From contig NC_087070.1 in assembly GCF_963678635.1 (NCBI RefSeq), positions 38,888,600 to 38,948,599 on the forward strand: a stretch of DNA of 60,000 nt, given 5' to 3'. The DNA comes from Symsagittifera roscoffensis (Eukaryota > Xenacoelomorpha > Acoela > Convolutidae). The notes beneath the pieces are model-generated. The model saw only the letters and a program-made list of their open reading frames with translations. It was not told the origin of the DNA and ran no database searches. Shown piece by piece: positions 11,671-22,534 of this stretch (position 1 is its first letter; every line of letters starts with the position of its first letter). The position numbers and the translations under genes were made by a program.

Positions 11671-14600
11671 TAGACCAAGAAGTATGTCTCAGTTCAATTA
11701 TGTCTAAAATAGATAAAATATCCTCTGGCGCGTTAGTAGCATGAAATATATTACGCGTTAGTTATCCCAAATTATCGAAATGGGCAATCTATAAACCCTT
11801 TTTTTTACAACTCAGGACAACAACAGTTTTTAGATGACATAAAAATTGCTAGTTGAAAAATATTACCGTTTTAAAAAATTTTACGGTTTTCATGCATAAA
11901 TTTTAAAAAAAATTGGCCAGATTAGCTATTATCAAACTCGCATAACTGAACAAAAACCGTTGAGTTGAAGTTGATATTTTTAGTTTTCAATGTTTTGTTG
12001 GTAATTCAGCTTGAGTGTTCATGCCCTCTCATTACAGTGTTAGTATGTGAAAACGAGCTGAGCTTTCACTAAATCTTTAGCACCAAATCTATCAGAACCT
12101 GAAAGTTTCGGCAGAAAAGAGGAGCCACGTGAAAGTTTGAGACACACCAGGGGGATCTAGGATTTTTTTTTTTCATTTAGTTACTTTTTTGGTATATATT
12201 TCCATGGGAAAATGTTAAAATTAACTTTTATGGCTGAAACCGTCAAATGCAGTTTATCTGCGTGGTAACTGCCAGTTACACTCTGGGTTTTCTCCTGACA
12301 AAAAATGGTTGGTTAACCTTTTTTTTTAAACACGAAATTTCAAAACAAAAGGTTTTTGAATTTTCATTTATGGAAAAAATACTTGTCATAAAATTTCATA
12401 GTATGGAATAAATTCTTATTATACAATTTCATTTATGGAAAAAATGCTTATTTTGCTACTTTCATAAATATACTTTTGCTCTATGAAATTGTATGGAAGA
12501 GTATAATAAGCATTCTTTTCATAAATGAAAAGTGTATGATAACCATTTTTTGTCAACCCGGGTAGACCAAGAAGCATGTCTCAGTTCAATTATTTCTAAA
12601 ATAGATAAAATCTCCTCTGAGGCGTTAGTAGCATGAAATATATTACGCGTTAGTTATCCCATATTATCGAAATGGGCAATCTAAAAACCCTTTTATATTT
12701 TTACAGCTCAGGACAACAACAGTTTTTGGATGACATAAAAATTGCTAGTTGAAAAACATTACCGTTTTAAAAAACTTTACGGTTTTCATGCAAAAATTTT
12801 AATAAAAATTGACCATAATATCTATTATCAAACCCCCATAACTCAACAAAAACCGTTGAGTTGAAGTTGATATTTTTAGTTTTCAATGTTTTGTTGGTAA
12901 TTCAGCTTGAGTGTTCATGCCCTCTCATTAGTGTTAGTATGTGAAAACGAGCTCAACTTTCACTAAATATCTAGCACCAAATCTATCAGAACCTGAAAAC
13001 TTCGGCACAAAAAAAGGAGCCACGTGAAAGTTTCAGACACACCAGGGGGAGCTAGGATTTTCTCGAGTGGGATAGCGGATTTTCAAAAGTTTTTGTCGGC
13101 CTTTTTTTAGATGACTATAAGGACCCTATTTTGACCAAAATTTTTGCGTCTGAGGTAAACTTTTGCAAAAAAAACCAAATCAAAAAAGCCGTTTTTGTTC
13201 ATTCTCGGAAAATTTCGACAAAAAAATTGCGTTCCCCTTCAAATTAAGAATATATTAGCATCGAAGGAAATTTTAGAAAAATTTTAGTGTTGGTCGACTT
13301 AACATGGATTCTTTAAAATAATACCAAAGGGGGGGGGGGGCCTTTTGGTTGAAGAGGGGGTCCAATTCCTGGTAAGGAGGCGTCCCCCTCCCAAAAAAAA
13401 AAATCCGCCTCCACATATAGCGGCCTTGAGTTCGGGAAAAGAGCTCGTCAAAATAACTCAGTTTGTAATGTGAGGAAGTAATAGAAACTTAGACAGTCCT
13501 TTGACAGGTCTTTTAACGAACCTAAATTGTTGGAGGTTTTGAGATCACCCAGGCTCTACAAAATTTGGTCAAAAATCCTCACTTGAAAATTATTTTTTTT
13601 TTTCAGTTGAAAATCGGAAAACGAGAGAACGACTTAAGACAAAAACATGGGCATTTGGAGCATTTTTGTAAAGGAGTGTTTTAATATCTTCAAATTTAGT
13701 CTTCATTGACGCCTATGAAACTTGGCGCTTCTGGTCGACCAAAATTGTACAGTCAAAAGTGTACCAGGAGATTGAAGAGATTGCACGCGTGAAAACTAAC
13801 CATGCCTATGAAGATCTACATTTAAATTGAATTCTGAAAAAAAAGATCAACATAGCCGAAGTTAAATGTTCGTCTTACAGTTCCTTACTGAAAAAAAGTT
13901 TGTCACACAAATTTTGTACAATGATTTAGAAACAGAAACGAAAGTATGTTTGACGTAACTTGGTTGACATTTCGGATTAATATTGATGTATAAACCTCAA
14001 ACTGCGAGAGAATTACAATAAAAAAGCTAATCAGACAATGGAAGTTTGATCAACCAGTCAGCCGGCGAGGGTAAAACAAAAGGGGAGTTAGAGTCCATTT
14101 GCGTAGTTGCCCACTCCTTTCTCATAAAAACATTAAATTGGAAAACAGAAATTAAGAGAAAGTATGTTGGACAGACTAATTCTGAAAAACGTGAATATTG
14201 TTTTGTCTTAAAACAATAAAGATTAATCTAAAATTATGTTTTGTAAAAGAAGCCATTGGGCAAAATTTGTTCCGAGAAGAAAGCATTTTTCAAGGCGGGA
14301 TTTAATCAAAGTGTGAGGGTTGCCCTAACAATGACTTCGAAAATTGTGCGATCAGTGACGTCTGTTTAATTCATATTTGTATGTTTTTGGGCGGCTTTTT
14401 ATCCTTGAATAAGAAAAAAAAAACTGCTTTCACGCGCAGTGTCTAGAATTAGTTAATGGATTTGTCTCGAGCGCCATGTTGCAATAAAACTGCTTCAATT
14501 GTTCTGACTGCACTTTACAGTCTATAGACTAGTTTTCGAAATGAAAAAATGAATGATGTGTCCAAAACCGTTGAGAAAAATATTTTAAGTTTTTTTTTGT

Positions 14601-14824
14601 AAACCATACCCTCCGCCCTGGAGAAAGTGATTATTTTAAAAACTTTTTTTTATCAGATTTCGAAAAGAAAAAAGTGGTGCAAAAATTGCTCGAAGAAGCC
14701 CTGAAAACTCTTGCTCCTTTTTAATGCCTATAAAAAAGGTTCGCCTAAAAAAAATTTTTTGAAATTTTCCACCAACGCTATGTGAATCATCAGTTTGTTT
14801 TTGCATATAAGAATCTTTTAAATA

Positions 14825-15832
14825 CCCGGGTTGACGTCCATAGAAGGAAAATGCTATTCATACATGATTTTGATTTTTTTTATAAAAATGCTTGTCATAC
14901 ATTTTTCATGTATTAAAATTATAAAATAGTCATTTTGTCATAAGAAAAAATAAAATTTTCAAAAATCACCAAAAAATTTTGGGTAACTTTAAATAAATTT
15001 AAATAAGTTTATCTAGGATAAAGGGCATTGTGACAATCAAAAATATAATTTTAATTTCGGTCAGAAAAATGCTTATGATAAAGTTTTCATATATGTTTTC
15101 AAAGTATTCATGTATGATATGCATTTTTTTCATAAACAAAAATAAAAATTTGAGGCAAAAAATTTTTAATCCCTTTTTTGGCTGCAAATTTGCTTTTGCG
15201 CTAAAATATAACTTTTACGAAAAAAATTTTGTATGCAAAACATGATATTTTTGAGTTTATAACGTAGTCCAGAATGAGTTTCTCACCAAAAAAACCCAAA
15301 AACCACTTGAAAATGTTTTTTTTTTGTAAACACAATTCTTATCTTTTGTTTCATTTGCTAAAATAAAAAAAACTTTGAAGAAAAAACAGGCCTTTTTGCT
15401 CAACCATGATAATTTTTAAGCTAATAATTGTATAGCCATATTCAAAAAGTTACTTTTTTGGTACATATGTCCATGTGAAAATGTTAAAATTAACTTTTAT
15501 GGCTGAAACCACCAAACGCAGTTTATCTGCGTGGTAACTGCCAGTTACACTCTGGGTTTTCTCATGACAAAGAAATAGTTGGTTAATTTTTCGGTTGAAA
15601 CACAAAATTTCGAAACAAAATTTTCTTGAATTTTCATTTATGGAAAAAATGCTTATCATATAATTTCATAGTATGGAAAAAATGCTTGTCATACAATTTC
15701 ATTTATGGAAAAAATGCGTATTTTGCTATTTTCATTAATATACTTTTGCTCTATGAAATTGTATGAAAGAGTATAATAAGCATTTTTTTTGTACATGAAA
15801 AATGTATGATAACCATTTTTTGCCAACCCGGG
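14825..15832. mobile_element. Candidate element with CCCGGGTTGAC inverted ends, copy 2
   Basis: CCCGGGTTGAC at 14825-14835 faces GCCAACCCGGG at 15822-15832, about 1 kb apart. The interior is colinear with 10749-11670 and shows the same subterminal tcatacaatttcat repeats. A third right end (GTCAACCCGGG) is at 12553-12563 and a solitary left end with tcatacaatttc is at about 41908. Recurrence of the same pair at matching distance supports a real element family, but no target duplication was found. Confidence 0.45.
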
Positions 15833-16123
15833 TAGACCATGAAGCATGTCTCAGTTCAATTATTTCTAAAATAGATAAAATCTCCTCTGACGCGTTAGTA
15901 GCATGAAATATTTTACGCGTTAGTTATCCCAAATTATCCAAATGGGCAATCTATTAACCCCTTTGTATTTTTACAGCTCAGGACAATAACAGTTTTTGGA
16001 TGACATAAAAATTGCTTGTTGAAAAACTGAAGTTTGTTGATTAAAATTGTTTGGAAAATTATTTTAACTGTGAACTTCTTGTGTTTTGATTATCGGCGAA
16101 AAAAAAATTTTGTTAGTCGGCTC

Positions 16124-16533
16124 TGAGTTAGGACCGAAGTGTATAACTCATAGAGTAATTTCGGATAGGGTACACCGTCTGCTCGTCACGCTATCTTATT
16201 TTCGGCCGGATAGATTCGTGCAACTTCTTAGTCTAATACCGATCCTAATCTTACTCTTATACTATCTAGTCTCAGGTTGTTTAACTAGTCTCTGCTAGGC
16301 TCAATAGATCTAGGGTATACTGGTTTATTGCGGCAGCTGAAGTCTTCTTGGAGAGTCAACTAATTTCTAAGTTAAATTCAAATCTCTCTGGTGCTGAAAT
16401 TACAAGTAATTTCAGCACTTACAAATAAGTGGGTTGTTAGTTAGATGGATCATGATTGGTTAATATTAAATACTTTACAGTGGTAAAATATCTAATTTAT
16501 CCAATCATAAAATGTAGTTTAGATCAGGTTCCA
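16124..16533 (-). repeat. 3' LTR of the large retroelement (410 bp)
   Basis: Matches 34583-34992 over its whole length. Plus-strand ends are TGAGTTAGG and GGTTCCA. On the element's strand it carries AATAAA (plus-strand tttatt at 16324-16329), a candidate polyadenylation signal, and a perfect 28-bp palindrome at 16391-16418. Confidence 0.95.
16391..16418. promoter_or_regulatory. Perfect 13-bp inverted repeat in the LTR
   Basis: GTGCTGAAATTAC and its exact inverse are separated by AA. It is present in both LTRs (second copy 34850-34877). It could be a dimeric protein-binding site in the promoter or an RNA hairpin near the transcript ends; the sequence alone does not decide. Confidence 0.6.
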
Positions 16534-18125
16534 CCCATCCGGGTTTTACAGAGTTTTTTAGAATAGTCTTTCTGCAATTCAAAGGATGGATGATGGACGT
16601 TGGTATTTGGCGAACATCTTATTTCTTCTGGGTTTTCTTATTAGAGAAGTCCCAGATTCAATCGTTGTGTCTTCTCAAGACAACGACTGGGTTTTCGCAA
16701 CAAAATCAAATCTGATTTCAGAATGGTTGGCTATGACAGGTTTTTCCGTTTCATGTAGAGAACTTCTTTTGTGTTTGAACTTGTCTGGGAATGGCGTGGA
16801 GATTGTGTGTGGAGGGGATGCCTGGTTACTCGGATCTGTACGTATACTTGAACATCGAGGTGGTCATTGTTCTAGTTCAATGAAGTCCTTTTCTGCGAAG
16901 TCAAGTCGTAATCTAAATCCTTTGAGTTGTGATTGTGGGCGGCATATTGATTGTGGTTGGCCATTCTTTTTCGAGTGTAGTGGGGTCATCTTGCCTTTCG
17001 ATGTTCGTCTTTGGTGTTGTATGCTGATCTATATACTGCAAGATATAATTTACATTTTATAAAATTTTTATTAGTTTAATGTTTTAGTTATGATTTTGGT
17101 TAGTTGTTTTCACAAAAGCTTTTTGTTTTAGTTCAGTTATTTTGAAGAGTTACTCACCCTTGAGTAGCTCTTATTAAAAATAGGAGTGTGGTCACAAAGC
17201 GTGGATGTAGCACGGTGGGTTAGGCCGGCTATAGAGCATGCTCAGGACGTCCTCTTCTGGTGGGTTAGGCCAGGAGTGGGAGTATGATTGCATGCGGTTT
17301 TTGTGAGAGGTCCTGTTATGTGACAACGTTTTATGTTGGGTTTGTTGTGGTTTTTCTTATGTTTTGTTGGTTGTGTCCTTTTTTCAAAAATCAAATTGTT
17401 TTTGGTATGGGTTTGTCTTTCGACTTTTTTGTGTTTTATTATTTCTTTCTTAGACTTTATAATAGTCTTCAAAAGAATAAATTATCCAGTTTTAAACTGG
17501 GTTAATCCGGTTTGGGTACCGTTGGTTTCCTTTTCTTAGTCATGCTGTTATTCTATGATTTGTGGTGTTTAGTAAGCTGCGTTAGTTAGTGTTGTTTAGT
17601 ATATAATTCCTTTCCAACCGGGTTAAAGGAAAGTTTGAAACTTGTTATCGTGTGTTAGAGTTGTTGAGTGTGAAAGCTTGAAACTGAAATTCATTATTTT
17701 AAACAATTCTTCGTGGGCGAGCTGTGCGAGTGTGGATAGAATCTTTGTGCGAATGAATGGAAATATCAAAAGGTTAGTACTGCATTTTCGTTTTATCAAT
17801 TTATTACATAGAAATGCAAATTTACTGCTAGTTGTTGGGGAAAATTAAGTTACAAGTTTTCATCATTATTAGATTTACTGCATTTGGGAAAAAAATTTAT
17901 AAATTAAATTACTGCATTGGTATTATTTTTAGTGATTTGTTTGGTGCAAAAAATTAATAGAGTTTTAAACAGTTTGAAGAAGTTTTCAATTTTTATTTTC
18001 TTTTGTGAATTTTTCAGATGATCGTTGGATGAAGGCTAAAATTCTAAAGAAGACATGAATAAGGAATGGTTAGTTTCTAGTTTAAATTTAATTAGTTAAT
18101 AATATGTATAATTCATATTTACCTG
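16534..18125 (-). other. Long 3' non-coding region of the large retroelement
   Basis: About 1.6 kb between the last sense gene and the 3' LTR. Sense-strand frames are short. The plus strand carries one antisense open frame (16586-17062, annotated separately). The bases next to the LTR on the element's strand (GGATGGG) are purine-rich, as a short polypurine tract would be, but weak. Confidence 0.5.
16586..17062 (+). CDS. Antisense open frame of 158 codons inside the large element
   Basis: The frame starts 53 bp inside the LTR edge, in the only part of the element with no sense gene, and runs opposite to all others. The N-terminal part has a hydrophobic stretch (YLANILFLLGFLI, about residues 7-19) and the C terminus another (CCMLIYILQDIIYIL). 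It contains several Cys. No family is recognised. Antisense genes read from the 3' LTR are known in some retroviruses, but the plus strand here is T/G-rich and long chance frames are plausible. Treat as a candidate only. Confidence 0.2.
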   Translation: MDDGRWYLANILFLLGFLIREVPDSIVVSSQDNDWVFATKSNLISEWLAMTGFSVSCRELLLCLNLSGNGVEIVCGGDAWLLGSVRILEHRGGHCSSSMKSFSAKSSRNLNPLSCDCGRHIDCGWPFFFECSGVILPFDVRLWCCMLIYILQDIIYIL

Positions 18126-19934
18126 TTAGTCGTCGGGGAAGAAACCGTGGGGGAAGATGTCATGGATGAGATCTGAAGTTGTTAGTAATTTAGCTAAGAT
18201 GCGGATGATATTTTTAGTTTGAAGCAGTGGCCAAAGCAATTGAAGTGCTTTAATGGTGGTTAGTTCTTCAGTGCCAACTGCAAACTCATAAGGTGTGTTT
18301 TCGATTAGATTATATAATTTGTGATTGAATTTAGTGTTGTGGATGAATTCTAAAATGGGGATTTCTATAGGTTGAACAAATTCGTGTGGGAGAAGGAAGG
18401 GTCGGGATTCCTCTGCGTTGAAGGTCTTGGTGATGGGACAAAAAATATACATTTGGGTTATGGGATCATAATTTCGAAGAATACCATGAAGGTTAGTATC
18501 TTTAATGCAATATGTGAAGTTAAGAAAGAATGGTGAGGTGTATTTGGAATTGATGAATTGAAAACGGTGGTGTGGTTGTCTGGAGGGAGTGTGTAGGTCG
18601 AAGTGATTCTGGATAAAACGATAATATGTATATGTGTGAGTTTGTTTAGTGCGCAACATAATATCGTGTGAGCAGTGCAGATCTCTTTCATGTGGTGCAA
18701 GGAAATGAAAGGTTAGTGAAAATATTTGGAAGCGTTCTTTAAAACTTTCGTAGGCTTGCGTGTCTGTTAGTGCTTCTGAGATGATGTGGTCAAATTTGCG
18801 ATCAAATATATTGAGTGTAAATACATATGGTGTTTCAATGAAAAATTTTTCTGTGATTTGTGGGTTAGCGAAGCGGTCATCGTCTAAGAACTGATCTTGG
18901 TTAGTTCTGATGATGTTATGATCGTAATATTCTAGCGTATATTCGTTAGCTCGGGGTGCAGTGTATGTTTTTAGTGATTTTTTATATCCTATGTAAGTAA
19001 ATTGTCTAGGTGTTAGTGGTGTAGTTAGTCGATATAGCATGTCTTTATTTCGTTCTATATCGATGTGAGTGTTAGATAAAGGTAAGCAAAGGGGATTAGT
19101 AAAATGATAATATGAGGTCCAAGGAAGGGTAGGCATTAAAACGTGTTCGTCTACAAAGTTACGTGTTTCGTTAGTGTCGTGAGGGGTGTTTAAGGTGTAT
19201 TGTGGAAATGAGGGTAAGGTGATAGCTAAAAATTCTTTTGTATTAGTGTGATTTGGGTGATTTATATATTCACGGGCTGTTCCTGGTTTTGCTGGGAAAG
19301 GATGGTTGGGGAACTTTCTTTTAAAAGTGCGGTAAGCTCTATTAGTGCTGAGTGAAGATTCAGTAGATGTGGATGATGGTGCTAATGATTCGGTATAAAT
19401 TGAAGAGGGTGTAGGGGTAGGAGGGTTGGATGAATCTATTGTGGATGAAATTTGGTTTATGGTGGGGGTGTCAAGGTGGTAGGGTTGTTGTTGTAATGTA
19501 ATAAAATTATCTAGTTCTGGGGAGATTTGGGGGGTATCTGGAGAATTGGATGATCGGTCTGAATGATATGAAGAATAGGTTGGAGTGACTTGGGAAGCAT
19601 AAGAGGGTGTAGAATTGGTGGGGACAGGGTTATTTGGTGTCATTGGTTGAAAAGGGGGTTGGGAAAAAATTGAGGGGTTGGTGGGAAAATTATTGGATGG
19701 AGATGGTTCAGAGTCGGCAAATTCATCGGGGGTTTCAATATTCGGGTTATTGAGTTGTGATGTGGAGTATAGAACTGATATGTGTGAATTAGTATCGGAA
19801 TTCATGCCTGATGTTACATTACTGGTTGGGAAATCGGGTGGTGGGAAAGCAAAAAGTGGTATTATTGTAATTGGAGTAGTGAGGTTGGTTGGATGGGAAT
19901 TTGAACGGTGTAGGGATCCAAGTTGTCGGCTCAT
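18126..19934 (-). CDS. Unknown 602-aa protein, last gene of the large retroelement
   Basis: Complete frame beginning with an ATG that overlaps the stop of the envelope-like gene as ATGA (19931-19934), an arrangement compatible with termination-reinitiation or separate splicing. Residues 1 to about 215 are very rich in Pro, Ser, Thr and Asn and look disordered; residues about 215-602 look globular, with many aromatic residues, few Cys and several Leu/Ile-rich segments near the C terminus. No signal peptide or convincing membrane segment. I recognise no domain. It could be a structural or regulatory accessory protein of the element. The disordered-then-globular layout resembles that of the 380-codon frame at 22522-23664, which may indicate related functions, but I see no direct sequence match. 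Confidence 0.8.
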   Translation of the reverse strand: MSRQLGSLHRSNSHPTNLTTPITIIPLFAFPPPDFPTSNVTSGMNSDTNSHISVLYSTSQLNNPNIETPDEFADSEPSPSNNFPTNPSIFSQPPFQPMTPNNPVPTNSTPSYASQVTPTYSSYHSDRSSNSPDTPQISPELDNFITLQQQPYHLDTPTINQISSTIDSSNPPTPTPSSIYTESLAPSSTSTESSLSTNRAYRTFKRKFPNHPFPAKPGTAREYINHPNHTNTKEFLAITLPSFPQYTLNTPHDTNETRNFVDEHVLMPTLPWTSYYHFTNPLCLPLSNTHIDIERNKDMLYRLTTPLTPRQFTYIGYKKSLKTYTAPRANEYTLEYYDHNIIRTNQDQFLDDDRFANPQITEKFFIETPYVFTLNIFDRKFDHIISEALTDTQAYESFKERFQIFSLTFHFLAPHERDLHCSHDIMLRTKQTHTYTYYRFIQNHFDLHTPSRQPHHRFQFINSKYTSPFFLNFTYCIKDTNLHGILRNYDPITQMYIFCPITKTFNAEESRPFLLPHEFVQPIEIPILEFIHNTKFNHKLYNLIENTPYEFAVGTEELTTIKALQLLWPLLQTKNIIRILAKLLTTSDLIHDIFPHGFFPDD

Positions 19935-22534
19935 CGTGGGCTAAAAAAATTATTATTTTGAGACTGAAAAGCGGTGGTATGGGGTTGTTCTATAATTTGT
20001 TCATAGGTATTTTCATCTTGTGAGTGGTGTGTCATTATATGTTGGATGGGACTTTGTGATATGGTTGGTCTTAAATTTGGATTATGTGTTATTGCTAAGT
20101 TTCGAAAATTACGTGGGACTAGGGATAATGGATGGTTATGTGGTAGGGGTGGTAACTGTGGTGCTGTTGGCGTTGTGTCTACATTGTTATGTTCTTCGTC
20201 GTATGTGTTCTGTCTTGTTGCTATTTTTGTGTTGTATTCTTTTATTTGTGCATCTAAAAGAATTTTGTTTATTGATGTAGAAAAAATTCCAAAAAATCCT
20301 GCAAATAGTATGCGTGCTACACTTGCTTGTCTATTGACTTGTGTGTGTATAGCACATGTGTTATAGATTCCTTTTAAGAGTGAAAAAATAAATCCAATGA
20401 AGTTAAACATTGCGTATAAAATAGTCAATTTTTCTAAGATGTAGTAGGGCCATCCTAGAAAATCAAGAATTTCATTCTTGAGTGTAACAAAGCTAAAAAT
20501 ATTGATAAGTGATATATCTTGGGGACGGTACTTTTCACCGTTTAGATATATATAATCTTTAATGTCTTTAAAATATCCGCTATAGTCTTGCGTATAGATG
20601 TCTGCAAATCCTGCGGTTTCGGCAAGTTTGCGTAAGTTTTGGTCAATTGATTGTCTTTGTATTGTGTCCATTTGTGTTAATAATTCTTGGAATTGTTCTG
20701 TTCTAATGTGATGTTGAATATCTGATTTTGAGTATATTCCTATTGATTGTAAGTCTATATTTGGGTTTCGAGCGATAGCGCGAATGCTTTCTGGTGAAAA
20801 TTTTTTGAGTGATTGCATTAATGTGGGATATGGGGTGAGAAGGTAATATTTATCTTCATCAGGGTTTAGTTGTACTACATTATGGCTATTTTCTGATCCA
20901 CATGGGACTGTGGTATCCCAGAAATAGGTTCTTCTTGAAAGTGTGTCAACGAAATGTACTTTATTCTTATAAAAGATAGGGATACTTTTATAGCATCGTT
21001 TGTCTTCAAAAACGTATAGTGGTGATACTTTTTTGGTACAAGTATAAAACCATAAAATGTTTCCTTCGTAGTCTAAAAAATTGGATCTATTTCCTGATAG
21101 TAAATATCCTGCGTAGGGTATTTTTAATACTGCTAGTGCAAGTGATTGTAATATTTGTGTTCTTTCTAATTCGCATAGTTGGTGTAGTGTTTCTAATTCG
21201 GAGAGTGACATTTCTTGAAAAATTCGGCTAATCGTGTAGTCTAGTTTCATATATAAGTGAATATCATAGTGGATATTACCGAAATATGTACTATTCATTA
21301 GTGATAGTTCTTGTAAACGTGTACTTTGATCGTCTTGGGGCTTTAAACGTCCACCAGGTTGACCTGTATTTTTTTGAAAATGAACTGGTATGTATGATGT
21401 TCCTTCGTTTAGAGGATGACCTGTTGCATATGGGTCGATTTTTACTTTTCCAGTGGTCATGTCGAATCCTTTTTCGTATTCAACTAATATCTCGGAGTAT
21501 TGTGTTTTGTGAAGTGGATTTCTGTATTTACATGCAAGTTCTGTTTCTTGATATATTTGAAAACGTGTCAATTTATTTTCTATATTGTCTATGTTTCTAA
21601 AATTAGAACTTAGTTTTCGTGATGGATGGACTTGTTCATATGGAATTGATTGTATAAAATATTTTTCAGGAAATTTTATCATACGAGCGTGTATTTTTGC
21701 TACTTGAAATGTTGTACATGTGTCTTCGGGGAACCAAACAATTGTTGCTTGTGTTCGTGTTGTAGGGTCACAATAGCCTTGATCGTTTTTACAAGGTAAT
21801 TGAATTCCTTGATAGATCATTGTGTTGTCTGATAAATCGCGTGTGAGTTGTATTTTCCAATCAAAAAACATGATTTCTTGATATCCTTTATTTTTTGTGT
21901 CTGCTTTGCAGTTTGATGGGTCATTTATACCAATGTGTGGTATTCAGTGTTTATCGTGTATATCATAAGTTAATCTTCCGTGTGCGCCGTTGTATGGGTA
22001 TTTTTCATCTAATTTTACATGTCCTTGATATCTTTCAAGTTCTGCTTGATGTACAGAATCTGCAAAAACTTGGAAATATACTAGTTTTCTATCTGTGTTT
22101 TTATTTCTTGTGATATTTAGTCTGAGTAACTCGTTTTTACAATCTTCGGGATTGAGCTGTAAAAGTCGTTCTATATTACTCTGGTAGAATGATTCATGGT
22201 CAAGTCGGTTTTTATTTCCGTTTGAGACTTGTGAACAATGTACTTTCTTTTCAGAAAATGTTGCTGTGAATTTATATCCTACAACTGTTGTTGCTCGGGC
22301 TTTTGAGTAAAGTGTTGCGATTACATTTGTAGTTTCTATGGCTTGTGGTTCTGTTTCGCATTGTGATACTTGATTTATTGCATATTTGTGTAGTGTTTTT
22401 TGTTCGTTTTCTTCACAATCGTAATGTGTTACTAATAAATCTTGGGGTCCTGTGCGGGGGGAAGGGTTTATGTTTTCATTTGAGGTTATTAGAAAAAGGA
22501 GTTGGAGAAAAATTAAAATTTTTAGAATATACAT
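19931..22534 (-). CDS. Envelope-like fusion glycoprotein, split by one in-frame UGA
   Basis: An 867-codon frame with one internal TGA (21944-21946): 196 residues before it and 670 after it, all in one frame; the first ATG after the stop is at 21871. The N terminus is a good signal peptide (MYILKILIFLQLLFLI then polar). The ectodomain is Cys-rich with N-glycosylation sequons (NIT, NST, NRS). Near the C terminus is a hydrophobic span (LTILYAMFNFIGFIFSLL, about residues 703-720), a second around 737-757, and a Pro-rich tail. The pattern of an AGYLLSG segment, then a YTC, then RCYKSIPIFYKNKVHFVD, recalls chuvirus-type (Monjiviricetes) glycoproteins; this is from memory. Such a protein would mediate attachment and fusion. 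Its start overlaps the upstream frame by 13 nt and its end overlaps the 602-aa gene by 4 nt. The stop may be a real mutation, a recoding site or an assembly error. Confidence 0.72.

Larger units (their letters stand above)
10200..16020. repeat. Patchwork of direct repeats (three related units)
   Basis: The block beginning gccattgggcaaaatttgttccgagaagaaagc at 10208 recurs at about 14252, and both copies continue colinearly for more than 1 kb. A ~891-bp tandem pair spans about 11288-12175 and 12176-13060, anchored by ggctgaaacc at 11341 and 12232. A third partial copy starts at about 15449 (ggctgaaacc at 15501) and ends near 16020. Visible divergence is of the order of several per cent, clearly older than the 1-5840 duplication. 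No protein-coding signature is seen in any of the three frames of either strand. The segment also carries ends of the hAT-like MITE family (about 12147 and 13040-13400). Confidence 0.8.
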
